Source: CAIUMH01 sp037142475 (GTDB lineage: Bacteria > Actinomycetota > Acidimicrobiia > Acidimicrobiales > RAAP-2). Taken from it: a stretch of DNA of 23,371 nucleotides. The translations under genes and the position numbers were made by a program. Position 1 is the first letter of the stretch, and every line of letters begins with the position of its first letter. The stretch covers positions 1 to 23,371 of the forward strand of contig JBAXAR010000025.1 in assembly GCA_037142475.1 (NCBI GenBank). The letters run 5' to 3'. The notes under the pieces were generated by a model. It saw only the letters and a list, made by a program, of their open reading frames with translations. It did not search any database and had not been told where the DNA came from. Below are positions 7,096 to 14,677 of this stretch, piece after piece.

Positions 7096-7797
7096 TCAAG
7101 GGATACCGATCTGGCTAATCGGCCAGATCCTGAAAATCACGTGACCGATCATGTTGTGCCGAGGAAGAGTTCCCCATGCCCGGCTGTCACATGAGTTGGT
7201 GCGGTTGTCCCCCATGACGAAGAAGGAATCTGCGGGAATCTGGGTGGTCTCGATCGGAGGGCCAAGGGGTACGACGGGGAACCACGGCTGTTTCAGCACT
7301 TTGCCGTTAATGAGGATGTTCTCCCCGGAAGACGAGATGGTCTCCCCGGGAAGACCGATCACTCGCTTGACGAGGTCCTTGACGGAGGGGTCAGCACAGG
7401 CCGTGGCTTCGGCGGGCGGCGCATGGAACACCACGATGTCGCCGCGATGGACCGAGTGGATCGAGTAACTCAACTTCGACACGATGATGCGATCGCCCAC
7501 CTGAAGCGTCGGTTCCATTGACCCAGATGGAATAAAGAAGGTTTGGAAGACGAACGTCCGAACGACGAATGCTGCGAGGAACGCCAGCAACAGGACGACG
7601 ACCCACTCACCGATCGTTCGTCCAGCTGACTTCTGCTTCATCGACCGCTGGTCGCTCGATTGAGCTTCGCTTTCTTCGCCGAACCCGGACATGGTCCCGA
7701 TGGTTGACGCGTCGTCGCCGACGGTCGGTTCACGGCGAGTCGAAGGACCCTCGGTGGATGCGGCACCCTCCGGTGACTCTGGGGTGTCATCGCTCAT
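7096..7797 (-). CDS. lepB: Type I signal peptidase
   Basis: This enzyme cuts signal peptides from exported Sec and Tat proteins at the outer face of the membrane with a Ser/Lys dyad. The 233-residue protein has a 58-residue acidic and Ser-rich cytoplasmic head, one membrane helix (about 62-84), the box IPSGSMEPTL with catalytic Ser93, the box VKRVIGLPGE with general base Lys144, and the late box GDNRTNSCDSRAWG. No clear Shine-Dalgarno precedes the ATG at 7797; instead the upstream strand has GGGGTAACCTCCCC, able to form a small stem. Its place between pafA and the tat genes joins export with processing of exported proteins. In Mycobacterium lepB is not in this cluster. Confidence 0.95.
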   Translation of the reverse strand: MSDDTPESPEGAASTEGPSTRREPTVGDDASTIGTMSGFGEESEAQSSDQRSMKQKSAGRTIGEWVVVLLLAFLAAFVVRTFVFQTFFIPSGSMEPTLQVGDRIIVSKLSYSIHSVHRGDIVVFHAPPAEATACADPSVKDLVKRVIGLPGETISSSGENILINGKVLKQPWFPVVPLGPPIETTQIPADSFFVMGDNRTNSCDSRAWGTLPRHNMIGHVIFRIWPISQIGIP

Positions 7798-7840
7798 TGA
7801 GGGGAGGTTACCCCAGAGCCAACGCGCTCTTGATGTCGAC

Positions 7841-9199
7841 CTAGAGGGATTCGATCAGTCGATCGACCCGGTCGTCGTGCGAGCGAAACGGGTCCCGAAG
7901 CATCATGGCTCGCTGTGCCTGATCGTTCAGTTTGAGGTGCACCCAGTCGACTGCGTAATCGCGCCGCTGTTCGGCTGCCCGTTTGACGAAGGCACCGCGA
8001 AGTCGAGCGCGAGTGGTCTGGGGCGCCAAGGTCATCGCCGTCGCGATGTCCTGGTCGGTGGTGGTCCGGCGGGCCTGGTCGGTGGCTTGGAGCTTGTAGA
8101 ACAGGCCTCGGGAGCGATCGACGTCGTGGTAGAGCAGATCGATCATCTCAAGTTTCGCACTGCCCGAGGGCATGTCGTGGCGAGCTTGGTACTGCTCGAT
8201 GAGGCGGAGCTTGGCGACCCAATCGATTTCTCGCCAGAGTTCCGACGGATCGCTCTTGAGCTGAGCGATGGTCGCTGCCCACATCGTCAAGGCGAGGTCT
8301 TCTTGGGGTGGCAGTCCCTTCGAGTCGCGGTACCGCAAGGCCCGCTCGAGGTACTCAGTTTGGATGTCGAGTGCCGTGATCTCTCGCCCGTTGGCGAGCT
8401 TCACCGTCGCTGTCAGGGTGATGTCCTCAGAGATCTCCCTAATGGCGCGAATCGGATCCTCAAGCGTGAGGTCCCGGAGGATCTGACCCTTGTCCTCAAG
8501 CATGGTGAGGAGCACCGAGGTGGCTCCGACCTTGAGGAAGTTCGTGTACTCGTTCATGTTCGAGTCCCCAACGATGACGTGGAGGCGCCGATAGAGCTCG
8601 GCATCGGCGTGGGGTTCATCGCGGGTGTTGATGATGGGCCGGGAACGGGTCGTCGCTGACGAGACGCCTTCCCAGATATGGGCGGCCCGTTGGCTCAGGC
8701 AGTACGTGGTGCCCTTCGGGGTCTTGAGAAGCTTGCCAGCCCCGGCATAGATCTGACGCGAGACGAGGAACGGGATGAGGACCTTCGAGTACCGGCTCAG
8801 TTCATCATCCCGGTCAGTGAGGTAGTTCTCATGACATCCGTAGGAATTACCCGCAGAGTCCGTGTTGTTCTTGAAGAGATGAATCTGACCGCGGATACCC
8901 TCGGCGTTGAGTTCGTCTTCGGCCCCACGAACCATCTCTGAGAGGATCCATTCCCCTGCCTTGTCGTGAGTCACGACGTCACCGATCAGATCGCACTCGG
9001 GAGTGGCGTATTCGGGGTGACTCCCTACGTCGAGATACAGCCGAGCACCGTTCTCCAGGAACAGGTTGCTCGATCGGCCCCATGTGACCACCCGCTTGAA
9101 GAGATAACGAGCGACCTCGTCGGGGCTCAGGCGTTTCTGACCCTTCAGGGTGAAGGTCACGCCGTATTCGTTCTCTATGCCGAAGATGCGACGTTCCAC
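7841..9199 (-). CDS. pafA: Pup-protein ligase PafA
   Basis: PafA joins the deamidated C-terminal glutamate of Pup to substrate lysines, using ATP, in a glutamine-synthetase-like fold. The 452-residue length equals mycobacterial PafA. Visible are GIENEYG with the ATP/Mg glutamate Glu9, LSPDEVARYLF, the loop LYLDVGSHPEYATPE with candidate base Asp57, KNNTDSAGNSYGCHENYL, SRPIINTRDEPHAD and the C-terminal TTRARLRGAF and WVHLKLNDQAQR. The VGSHPEY form and the lack of the Dop loop separate it from Dop. The start must be GTG 9199 because a TGA directly precedes it in frame. No Shine-Dalgarno is seen, but TACGGT ends 7 bases before the GTG, so this gene may have its own leaderless promoter. Gaps are 43 bases on both sides. 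Confidence 0.97.
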   Translation of the reverse strand: MERRIFGIENEYGVTFTLKGQKRLSPDEVARYLFKRVVTWGRSSNLFLENGARLYLDVGSHPEYATPECDLIGDVVTHDKAGEWILSEMVRGAEDELNAEGIRGQIHLFKNNTDSAGNSYGCHENYLTDRDDELSRYSKVLIPFLVSRQIYAGAGKLLKTPKGTTYCLSQRAAHIWEGVSSATTRSRPIINTRDEPHADAELYRRLHVIVGDSNMNEYTNFLKVGATSVLLTMLEDKGQILRDLTLEDPIRAIREISEDITLTATVKLANGREITALDIQTEYLERALRYRDSKGLPPQEDLALTMWAATIAQLKSDPSELWREIDWVAKLRLIEQYQARHDMPSGSAKLEMIDLLYHDVDRSRGLFYKLQATDQARRTTTDQDIATAMTLAPQTTRARLRGAFVKRAAEQRRDYAVDWVHLKLNDQAQRAMMLRDPFRSHDDRVDRLIESL

Positions 9200-9206
9200 T
9201 CACTGA

Positions 9207-9212
9207 ACCGTA
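9207..9212 (-). promoter_or_regulatory. Candidate internal -10 box for leaderless pafA
   Basis: The minus strand reads TACGGT (TANNNT) with its last base 8 bases before the first base of the pafA GTG. Together with the missing Shine-Dalgarno this fits a transcript beginning at or beside the start codon. No -35 hexamer is visible. Confidence 0.35.
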
Positions 9213-9242
9213 GCGGCGAGTCGGCGGAATGCTGCGGGCGGG

Positions 9243-9923
9243 TCAGCCTTCGAGCAGCTCGGTGAGGTCCTGATCCTCGATCCGCCTGAACGTACGCCGA
9301 CCATGACCATCGGTCAGGACGGCGACCTCCACTTGCTCGGGCTCTAGAGTCCGATCGGGACCGGCCAATGCGGCGATCGCTGCTCGAATTGCCTCGAGCA
9401 AGGTCCAGCCATCGACGTAGGACTGAGCGAACTGCTCCCGGATGGGCTCGGCCTCGCCCCCGAGGACCGCGAAGTGCTCCTCGTCAGTGATGGTGCCTTC
9501 GTAGGCAACGTGGAAGAGCTGGGTCGGGCGCGGTCCCGCTCCGAGTTCAGCAACGAGGATCTCTACCTCGAGTGGCTTCATCTCGTGGGTGAAGACTTGG
9601 CCCAAGTACTGAGCGTAGAGATTGGCGAGCGAGCGAGCGTCAACGTCTTCTCGGCTGTAGGCGAACCCCTTGGTATCAGCATGACGAACCCCCGCCACGC
9701 GCAACTGGTCGTACTCGTTGTACTTCCCCACTCCGGCGAAGGCGATCCGGTCGTAAATCTCCGAAATCTTGTGGAGAGTCTTTGAGGGGTTCTCGGCCAC
9801 CAGCAAGATGCCCTTGTCGAACACTGTGGCGACGAGGGATCGGCCCCGAGCGATCCCCTTCTGTGCGTACTCCGCACGATCCTTCATGACCTGTTCGGGC
9901 GCTACGTAGTACGGCATCGTCAT
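9243..9923 (-). CDS. prcA: 20S proteasome alpha subunit PrcA
   Basis: Alpha subunits form the outer rings of the 20S core, gate the pore and dock Mpa; they lack the catalytic Thr. The 226-residue product starts with MTMPYYVAPEQVMKDRAEYAQKG, the N-terminal gate and H0 helix region of bacterial alpha subunits, followed by the GIARGRSLVATVF strand and the YNEYDQLRVAGVRHADTKGF block typical of PrcA. It is somewhat shorter than mycobacterial PrcA (about 248), with less C-terminal tail. The start at 9923 overlaps the prcB stop as ATGA and has AGGAGG 9 bases upstream inside prcB, the strongest ribosome site in this part; this favours it over the ATG at 9917. Confidence 0.96.
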   Translation of the reverse strand: MTMPYYVAPEQVMKDRAEYAQKGIARGRSLVATVFDKGILLVAENPSKTLHKISEIYDRIAFAGVGKYNEYDQLRVAGVRHADTKGFAYSREDVDARSLANLYAQYLGQVFTHEMKPLEVEILVAELGAGPRPTQLFHVAYEGTITDEEHFAVLGGEAEPIREQFAQSYVDGWTLLEAIRAAIAALAGPDRTLEPEQVEVAVLTDGHGRRTFRRIEDQDLTELLEG

Positions 9924-10729
9924 CGAAGGGTTCCTCCTGCGTCGCCACCGGTACTCCGGCGCCTCTCGACTGCCTCGGTGAACCGCTCTGCGATCTCGTC
10001 GTCAGGGACACGGTCGTAGCCCTCGGCAGTCACCGTGGCGATGATCGGGAAGATTCCGCGAACAAGGTCAGGCCCTCCGGTCGCCGAGTCGCCGTCGGCC
10101 GCCTCGTAGAGACTGAGAACGGCGAGTTCGATGGCCTCGGAGCGGCTGAGATTCTCTCGATAGCCAAGTTTGATGGTCTGGCGAGCGTCCCGACCCCCTG
10201 ATCCCGTGGTCTGAAAGTCTGTCTCTTCGTAGTGACCACCAGCGGGGTCGTAGGTGAAGATCCGACCAGTCGATCGAGCTATGTCAAAGCCGCAGAACAG
10301 CGGGACGACGACGAAGCCCTGCATCGCCATCGGTAGGTGTGCCCTGACCATCTGGGCGAGCTGATTGGCCTTGCCTTCGAGGCTCAGGGTCACACCCTCA
10401 ACCTTTTCGTAGTGCTCGAGCTGGACCTGGAACAACCGGACCATTTCGACGGCCATGCCGGCGGATCCGGCGATGGCAACCGCCGAGTAGCGATCAGCGG
10501 GGAAGACTTTCTCCATGCTGCGATGAGCAATCGAATGCCCCTCGGTCGCCCGGCGGTCTCCCGCCATGATGACGCCGTCGGCATAACGGATAGCCAGCAC
10601 GGTGGTCCCGTGGGCTTGCGTGATTCCGTGATCTTGAATCTGACGCAAGTCGCCCATGCCTTCTCGCGACAACAGGGCGGTGAAGCTTGGTCCCGGATCT
10701 TCGGTGGGATCAAAGAGGGGAAGTGCCAT
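9920..10729 (-). CDS. prcB: 20S proteasome beta subunit PrcB (proteolytic)
   Basis: Beta subunits carry the N-terminal Thr protease site, freed by cutting the propeptide. Numbered from ATG 10729, the propeptide is residues 1-41 ending AHG, and the mature protein begins TTVLA. Counting mature Thr as 1, Asp17 (GDRR) and Lys33 (MEKVF) fall exactly at the conserved catalytic positions. The later GSGG and GGPDLVRGIFP blocks are also present. A GTG one codon earlier (10732) is possible. Both overlap the pup stop, and the ribosome site AAGGGTGG lies in the last codons of pup. The stop overlaps prcA. Propeptide length is slightly shorter than in Mycobacterium. Confidence 0.96.
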   Translation of the reverse strand: MALPLFDPTEDPGPSFTALLSREGMGDLRQIQDHGITQAHGTTVLAIRYADGVIMAGDRRATEGHSIAHRSMEKVFPADRYSAVAIAGSAGMAVEMVRLFQVQLEHYEKVEGVTLSLEGKANQLAQMVRAHLPMAMQGFVVVPLFCGFDIARSTGRIFTYDPAGGHYEETDFQTTGSGGRDARQTIKLGYRENLSRSEAIELAVLSLYEAADGDSATGGPDLVRGIFPIIATVTAEGYDRVPDDEIAERFTEAVERRRSTGGDAGGTLR

Positions 10730-10926
10730 CACTGACCACCCTTCTGGACGTAGTTGCGGACGAACTCCTCTGCATTGTCCTCAAGGACCTCATCAATCTC
10801 ATCGAGGAGGCTGTCGAGGTCAGCCTTGACCTGAGCGGCTCTCTCGCTCCCCTGCGGTGCGTCATGGGCGACCTCATCGGTCGAACGTTCGCCGTTCGAA
10901 CGCTGTATCTGCTCTCGTTCAGGCAT
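10729..10926 (-). CDS. pup: Prokaryotic ubiquitin-like protein Pup, Gln-ended form
   Basis: Pup is a small, mostly disordered tag. This 65-residue version has the shared pattern: polar N-terminal part that inserts into Mpa, then the helical Mpa-binding segment (about residues 30-58, LLDEIDEVLEDNAEEFV), then RNYVQKGGQ. The final Gln means it must be deamidated to Glu by Dop before ligation by PafA. The lysine at 62 near the end is conserved. The start at 10926 has GGAAG upstream and lies 18 bases after the dop stop. The stop overlaps the prcB start. The codons for RSNGERS contain two 10-bp palindromes. Confidence 0.97.
   Translation of the reverse strand: MPEREQIQRSNGERSTDEVAHDAPQGSERAAQVKADLDSLLDEIDEVLEDNAEEFVRNYVQKGGQ
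10731..10742 (-). promoter_or_regulatory. prcB ribosome binding site embedded in the Pup C-terminal codons
   Basis: The codons for the last Lys-Gly-Gly-Gln of Pup (AAG GGT GGT CAG) supply AAGGG about 9 bases before the prcB ATG at 10729 and 6 before the alternative GTG at 10732. No other purine-rich site exists for prcB. The conserved peptide ending therefore also serves as the ribosome site for the next gene. Confidence 0.5.
10881..10902. repeat. Paired 10-bp palindromes inside pup
   Basis: CGAACGTTCG (10882-10891) and CGTTCGAACG (10893-10902) are each perfect palindromes separated by one base; together they also make an inverted repeat TCGAACG/CGTTCGA with a 5-base spacer. They lie in the codons for Arg-Ser-Asn-Gly-Glu-Arg-Ser. 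Spacing does not fit the actinobacterial LexA box, so this may be chance of repeated Arg-Ser codons. Confidence 0.4.
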
Positions 10927-10944
10927 CGAGTCTTCCGTTTCCTC

Positions 10945-12432
10945 TCATGCGTCGAGTCTTGCGAGGAGCTCGTGTGCCGATCCGACCTCGTCGAGGAGGT
11001 CCTCGGTCATCGCCGCAGTTCCCCTCAGTGGGTCCATCATAGGGACCCGACGAAGAGGATCCGTCCCAAGGTCAAAGACGAGTGAGTCCCAATTGGCGGT
11101 TGCTACCTCGTCGGGGAACTTCGCCAAACACGATCCGCGAAACCACGCTCGCGTGGATCGAGGTGGTTCCGTCACTGCCCGGGCAACATCATCACGCCCC
11201 ACCAAGGTCTCAAGCCCCAGACGTGCCGAGAGGGACCGCTCCGGTCTCAGGTCGTGATACTGAAGGTCCATAGCTCTGAGCTTCGGGTCGCCGGGGGCGA
11301 GCCCGTGGCGATCCGCGTAGGCGTCAATGATGCGTTTCTTGGCAATCCAGTCAACCTGACCGGCTAACGAGTCAGGGTCGGTCGCAAGCTTGTCCAGGGT
11401 TGACCCCCAGCGCTTGACAACCTCGTTGGCTTGATCGACGTCACCGAGTGCGACTCCTCCGCCAGATTCGACATAGCGAACGGCCGACTCGAAGAGGATC
11501 TGTTGGATATCGGCGGCGGTCACCCGACGGCCGTCAACGAGTTCGACCGTGGCGCGAAGCGACGGGTCAGCGCTGATTTGGCGAACAGATCTGACGGGAT
11601 TCTTCAGCTCGATCACCTCGCGGGTGAGTGCTCCGTCTTCGAGCATCGCCAGAATGAGTGCGGTGGTGCCGACCTTCAGAAAGGTAGCGACCTCGGACAT
11701 GTTGGCGTCCCCGATGATCACATGCAGCCGCCGATAGAGCGACGGGTCGGCGTGGGGTTCGTCGCGGGTGTTGACAATTGGGCGCTTCAGGGTTGTCTCG
11801 AGCCCGACGACCTCCTCGAAAAACTCGGAACGCTGGCTGATCTGAAAGGGAGGGATGTCATCGAAGACGGGCGTCTCGGCTCCCACCTTGCCAGCACCGC
11901 AATAGATCTGCCTCGTGACGAGGTGGGGCACGGCGGCTGAAATCACCTCAGCAAAGGGAACATCGCGGGAAAGGAGAAAATTCTCATGGCACCCGTAGGA
12001 GTTTCCCTTTGAGTCCGAATTGTTCTTGTAGACCACGATGTCGGGGGCACCTGGATAACGCTCCGCCGCAGCGACCATCGCTTGGCGGAGTACCTCTTCA
12101 CCAGCGCGATCGAAGAGCACTGCTTCGAGTGGCGTGGCGACCTCCGGCGAGGAGTACTCAGGGTGGGCGTGGTCGACGTAGAACCGTGCGCCATTGGTGA
12201 GTACGGCATTGGCGAGGTGTGTCTCGACCATGGGGGCAAGCGAACCCAAGCGCGCTGCACCTCGAGCGTCGCGTCCTGGGCTCTCATCGTGGAAGTCCCA
12301 GGAGATGTGATGGCGGAGACGTGAGGCGAAAGCGGTCACGAGAAGCGTCGAGGTGGTGATCGGATCCGCCTCAGCTGAACCGACGGAAATCCCGTATTCG
12401 GTCTCGATCCCCATGATCTTGGGCAGTGCCAT
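10945..12432 (-). CDS. dop: Pup deamidase/depupylase Dop
   Basis: Dop converts the Pup C-terminal Gln to Glu and also removes Pup from substrates. The 495-residue protein is a PafA paralogue, slightly shorter than mycobacterial Dop (about 505). GIETEYG holds the metal-binding Glu10, and FYVDHAHPEYSSPE holds the nucleophile candidate Asp87. Between them lies the Dop-specific loop DFHDESPGRDARG (46-58), absent from PafA, which settles the choice. Further shared blocks are KNNSDSKGNSYGCHENFL, RPIVNTRDEPHAD and LYRRLHVIIGDANMSE. The ATG at 12432 has only a weak AGG upstream. It follows mpa by 51 bases and precedes pup by 18. Confidence 0.97.
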   Translation of the reverse strand: MALPKIMGIETEYGISVGSAEADPITTSTLLVTAFASRLRHHISWDFHDESPGRDARGAARLGSLAPMVETHLANAVLTNGARFYVDHAHPEYSSPEVATPLEAVLFDRAGEEVLRQAMVAAAERYPGAPDIVVYKNNSDSKGNSYGCHENFLLSRDVPFAEVISAAVPHLVTRQIYCGAGKVGAETPVFDDIPPFQISQRSEFFEEVVGLETTLKRPIVNTRDEPHADPSLYRRLHVIIGDANMSEVATFLKVGTTALILAMLEDGALTREVIELKNPVRSVRQISADPSLRATVELVDGRRVTAADIQQILFESAVRYVESGGGVALGDVDQANEVVKRWGSTLDKLATDPDSLAGQVDWIAKKRIIDAYADRHGLAPGDPKLRAMDLQYHDLRPERSLSARLGLETLVGRDDVARAVTEPPRSTRAWFRGSCLAKFPDEVATANWDSLVFDLGTDPLRRVPMMDPLRGTAAMTEDLLDEVGSAHELLARLDA

Positions 12433-12483
12433 TGAAGGGAACCTATCTGCCGCTCTGGGAGCGCTCAGCCCGCCGAACGGGTC

Positions 12484-14223
12484 TCAGAGGTACTGCCCAG
12501 TGCCAACATGCTCGAGTGAGCGACCACCCACGGCGTCGTCGTCCTGGGTGACCAGGGTCCTCACGTAGACGATTCGCTCGCCTTTCTTACCGGAGATCCT
12601 GGCCCAGTCGTCAGGATTAGTGGTGTTCGGGAGGTCTTCATTTTCTTTGTACTCGCGACGAATCGAATCGAGGAGGTCCTGGGTGCGGATCCCGGTCCCC
12701 ACGCCGGCGATCTCTCGCTTGATGGCGAGCTTCTTGGCACGTCGGACGATGTTCTCGATCATCGCCCCCGAGGCAAAGTCTCGGTAATAGAGGACTTCCT
12801 TGTCACCGTTTTGGTAGGTCACCTCGAGGAAGCGGTTCTCTTCGCCGTCTTGATACATCTCGGCCACCGTGGTCTCGATCATTGCCTGGGCTGCCTTGGC
12901 AGGGTCTCCCCCGCCGAGTCCCTCGATCTCGCGTGGGTCGAGAGGGAGATCGGCGGTGAGGTAGCGACCGAAAATCTGAGCGGCTGACTCTTCGTTGGGC
13001 CGTTCAATCTTGATCTTGACGTCGAGGCGACCGGGTCGCAGGATCGCGGGATCGATGAGGTCTTCTCGATTCGAGGCGCCGATGACGATGACGTCCTTGA
13101 GCGTCTCGACCCCGTCGATCTCGGCCAGAAGTTGCGGCACGACTGTCGATTCCATGTCGGAACTGATTCCAGTTCCTCGGGTGCGGAACAATGAATCCAT
13201 TTCATCGAAGAAGATAATGACCGGGACACCCTCTTCGGCCTTCTCCCGAGCTCGCTGGAAGACGAGGCGGATCTGACGCTCTGTCTCGCCCACGTACTTG
13301 TTGAGGAGCTCGGGTCCTTTGATGTTGAGGAAGTAGCTGCGGATGTTGGCATCCCCGGTCACTTCGGCCACCTTCTTGGCAAGGGAGTTCGCCACAGCCT
13401 TTGCGATGAGGGTCTTGCCGCAACCCGGGGGCCCGTAGAGCAAGATCCCCTTGGGCGCTGGCAGCCGGTAAGTACCGAACAACTCACGGTGTAGGTAGGG
13501 CAACTCGACCGCGTCGGTGATGGCTTCGATTTGTGAATCGAGGCCACCGACGTCGTCGTAGGTCACATCGGGAACCTCTTCGAGAACAAGCTCTTCGACC
13601 TCTTGACGGGGAAGTCGCTCGATGAGCAGTCCCGCTCGAGTATCGAGGAGGAGCGCATCGCCAGCACGAAGCTTCACTTCCTGGAGCGATGCCGCGATCT
13701 CACACACGCGTTCGTCGTCACTGCGCCCAAAGACGATGGCTCGAAGGCCATCGTCGAGGACCTCTTTGAGCTTGACCACCTCGCCCGCCCGCTCTCCGTC
13801 ACGAGCCAGGATGATGTTCAAGGCCTCGTTTAAGACGACCTCATCGCCTCGCTTGAGGATTCCTGGGTCAAGTTCCGGGTGCATCGAGACCCGCATCTTG
13901 CGACCTGAGGAGAAGACGTCGACGGAGCCATCCTCGTTTATGTCGAGGAACGTCCCGTAGGCCGAGGGAGGGGCGCTGAGGTTTTCGACTTCTTCGCGAG
14001 CGACTGCCAACTGCTCTCGAGCTTGCTGAAGAGTGAGGGCAAGGCGCTCGTTATGGGCGGAGGATGTTTTCAATTGCGCCTTCAACTCGTCGAGACGCGC
14101 CTCGAGCGCTTCGGCTCGACCAGGGCTCTCCTCGACTTGACGCCGAAGGCGCTCGATCTCCTCGAGGGCAGCGCGAAGACCCTCGTGTGGGACCTCTCCG
14201 TCCTTGTGATCCTCGACAGCCAT
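12484..14223 (-). CDS. mpa: Proteasome-associated AAA+ ATPase Mpa/ARC
   Basis: Mpa forms a hexameric ring that recognises Pup through N-terminal coiled coils, unfolds the substrate and threads it into the PrcAB core. In this 579-residue protein residues about 15-80 are a heptad-rich coiled coil, about 85-205 form the tandem OB part (SAYGTFLDINEDGSVDVF), Walker A is GPPGCGKT (264-271), Walker B IIFFDEMDS, and the second-region-of-homology arginines lie in ILRPGRLD. The last four residues GQYL are the proteasome-docking tail. AGGAGG lies 6 bases before the ATG at 14223. It is the first gene of the minus-strand run and is divergent from the ferredoxin gene. Confidence 0.97.
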   Translation of the reverse strand: MAVEDHKDGEVPHEGLRAALEEIERLRRQVEESPGRAEALEARLDELKAQLKTSSAHNERLALTLQQAREQLAVAREEVENLSAPPSAYGTFLDINEDGSVDVFSSGRKMRVSMHPELDPGILKRGDEVVLNEALNIILARDGERAGEVVKLKEVLDDGLRAIVFGRSDDERVCEIAASLQEVKLRAGDALLLDTRAGLLIERLPRQEVEELVLEEVPDVTYDDVGGLDSQIEAITDAVELPYLHRELFGTYRLPAPKGILLYGPPGCGKTLIAKAVANSLAKKVAEVTGDANIRSYFLNIKGPELLNKYVGETERQIRLVFQRAREKAEEGVPVIIFFDEMDSLFRTRGTGISSDMESTVVPQLLAEIDGVETLKDVIVIGASNREDLIDPAILRPGRLDVKIKIERPNEESAAQIFGRYLTADLPLDPREIEGLGGGDPAKAAQAMIETTVAEMYQDGEENRFLEVTYQNGDKEVLYYRDFASGAMIENIVRRAKKLAIKREIAGVGTGIRTQDLLDSIRREYKENEDLPNTTNPDDWARISGKKGERIVYVRTLVTQDDDAVGGRSLEHVGTGQYL

Positions 14224-14403
14224 GGCGTCCTCCTCGTGGCGAGCCTATCGGGAGGGTCTCTCGTAGCGTCCTCGCTATGGTCCGCGTGATGCGATGGGAG
14301 GAGACGATAGGATTCTTCCCTGTTCGCAGCGGTGCGATCGAATGAGGCAAATCCCGCGACGGGGTTCGCTGAGTCGGCGTGCCCCACTAAGAGGAGATCA
14401 GTG

Positions 14404-14640
14404 ATGAAGGTCTGGATCGATCAGGATCTGTGCACGGGAGATGGTCTCTGCGAGGAGATCGCCCCGGCGGTCTTCACGCTGCTCGACGATGGTCTCGCCT
14501 ACGTCAAGCAAGGAACTGACGTCAAGAACGAGCCCGGTGGCTCGGCGGGAATGGCGGACGTGCCCGATGATCTGAAGGAAGCAGTTGTCGAGGCCTCCGA
14601 AGAGTGCCCCGGCGAGTGCATCTTCATTGAGAACGACTGA
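14404..14640 (+). CDS. Small ferredoxin with CxxDxxC cluster motif
   Basis: A 78-residue electron carrier with one iron-sulphur cluster. Ligands visible are Cys10, Cys16 and the late Cys68 followed by Pro (ECPGEC); the spot of the usual second Cys is Asp13 (CTGDGLC), as in some archaeal ferredoxins, so a [3Fe-4S] or an Asp-ligated [4Fe-4S] cluster is expected. Cys72 is an extra cysteine. GAGGAG lies 7 bases before the ATG at 14404, favouring it over the neighbouring GTG. It reads away from mpa (180 bases between starts) and towards trmI. Redox partner unknown; actinobacterial proteins of this type often serve P450s or similar enzymes. Confidence 0.9.
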   Translation: MKVWIDQDLCTGDGLCEEIAPAVFTLLDDGLAYVKQGTDVKNEPGGSAGMADVPDDLKEAVVEASEECPGECIFIEND

Positions 14641-14653
14641 CCGTTCTCTCGGC

Positions 14654-14670
14654 CGGTCGTGCGACGACCG
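14654..14670. terminator. Hairpin between convergent ferredoxin and trmI genes
   Basis: CGGTCGT, loop GCG, ACGACCG: a perfect 7-bp stem, 13 bases after the ferredoxin stop and 7 before the trmI stop. No T-run follows on either strand, so it may act on both transcripts without being a classical intrinsic terminator. Confidence 0.45.
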
Positions 14671-14677
14671 CCTCGAT

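Noticed and set aside
7691..8659. Plus-strand frame of 322 codons
   Set aside because: It lies across lepB and pafA, both certain by motif, and shows no family character.
10881..10899. LexA/SOS box in pup
   Set aside because: GAAC and GTTC arms are present but are spaced 0 or 7 bases apart instead of 4, and the site is inside a coding region.
7841..12432. Exchange of the names PafA and Dop
   Set aside because: Only the gene at 10945-12432 has the Dop loop (DFHDESPGRDARG) and VDHAHPEY; the other has LDVGSHPEY and the exact PafA length.
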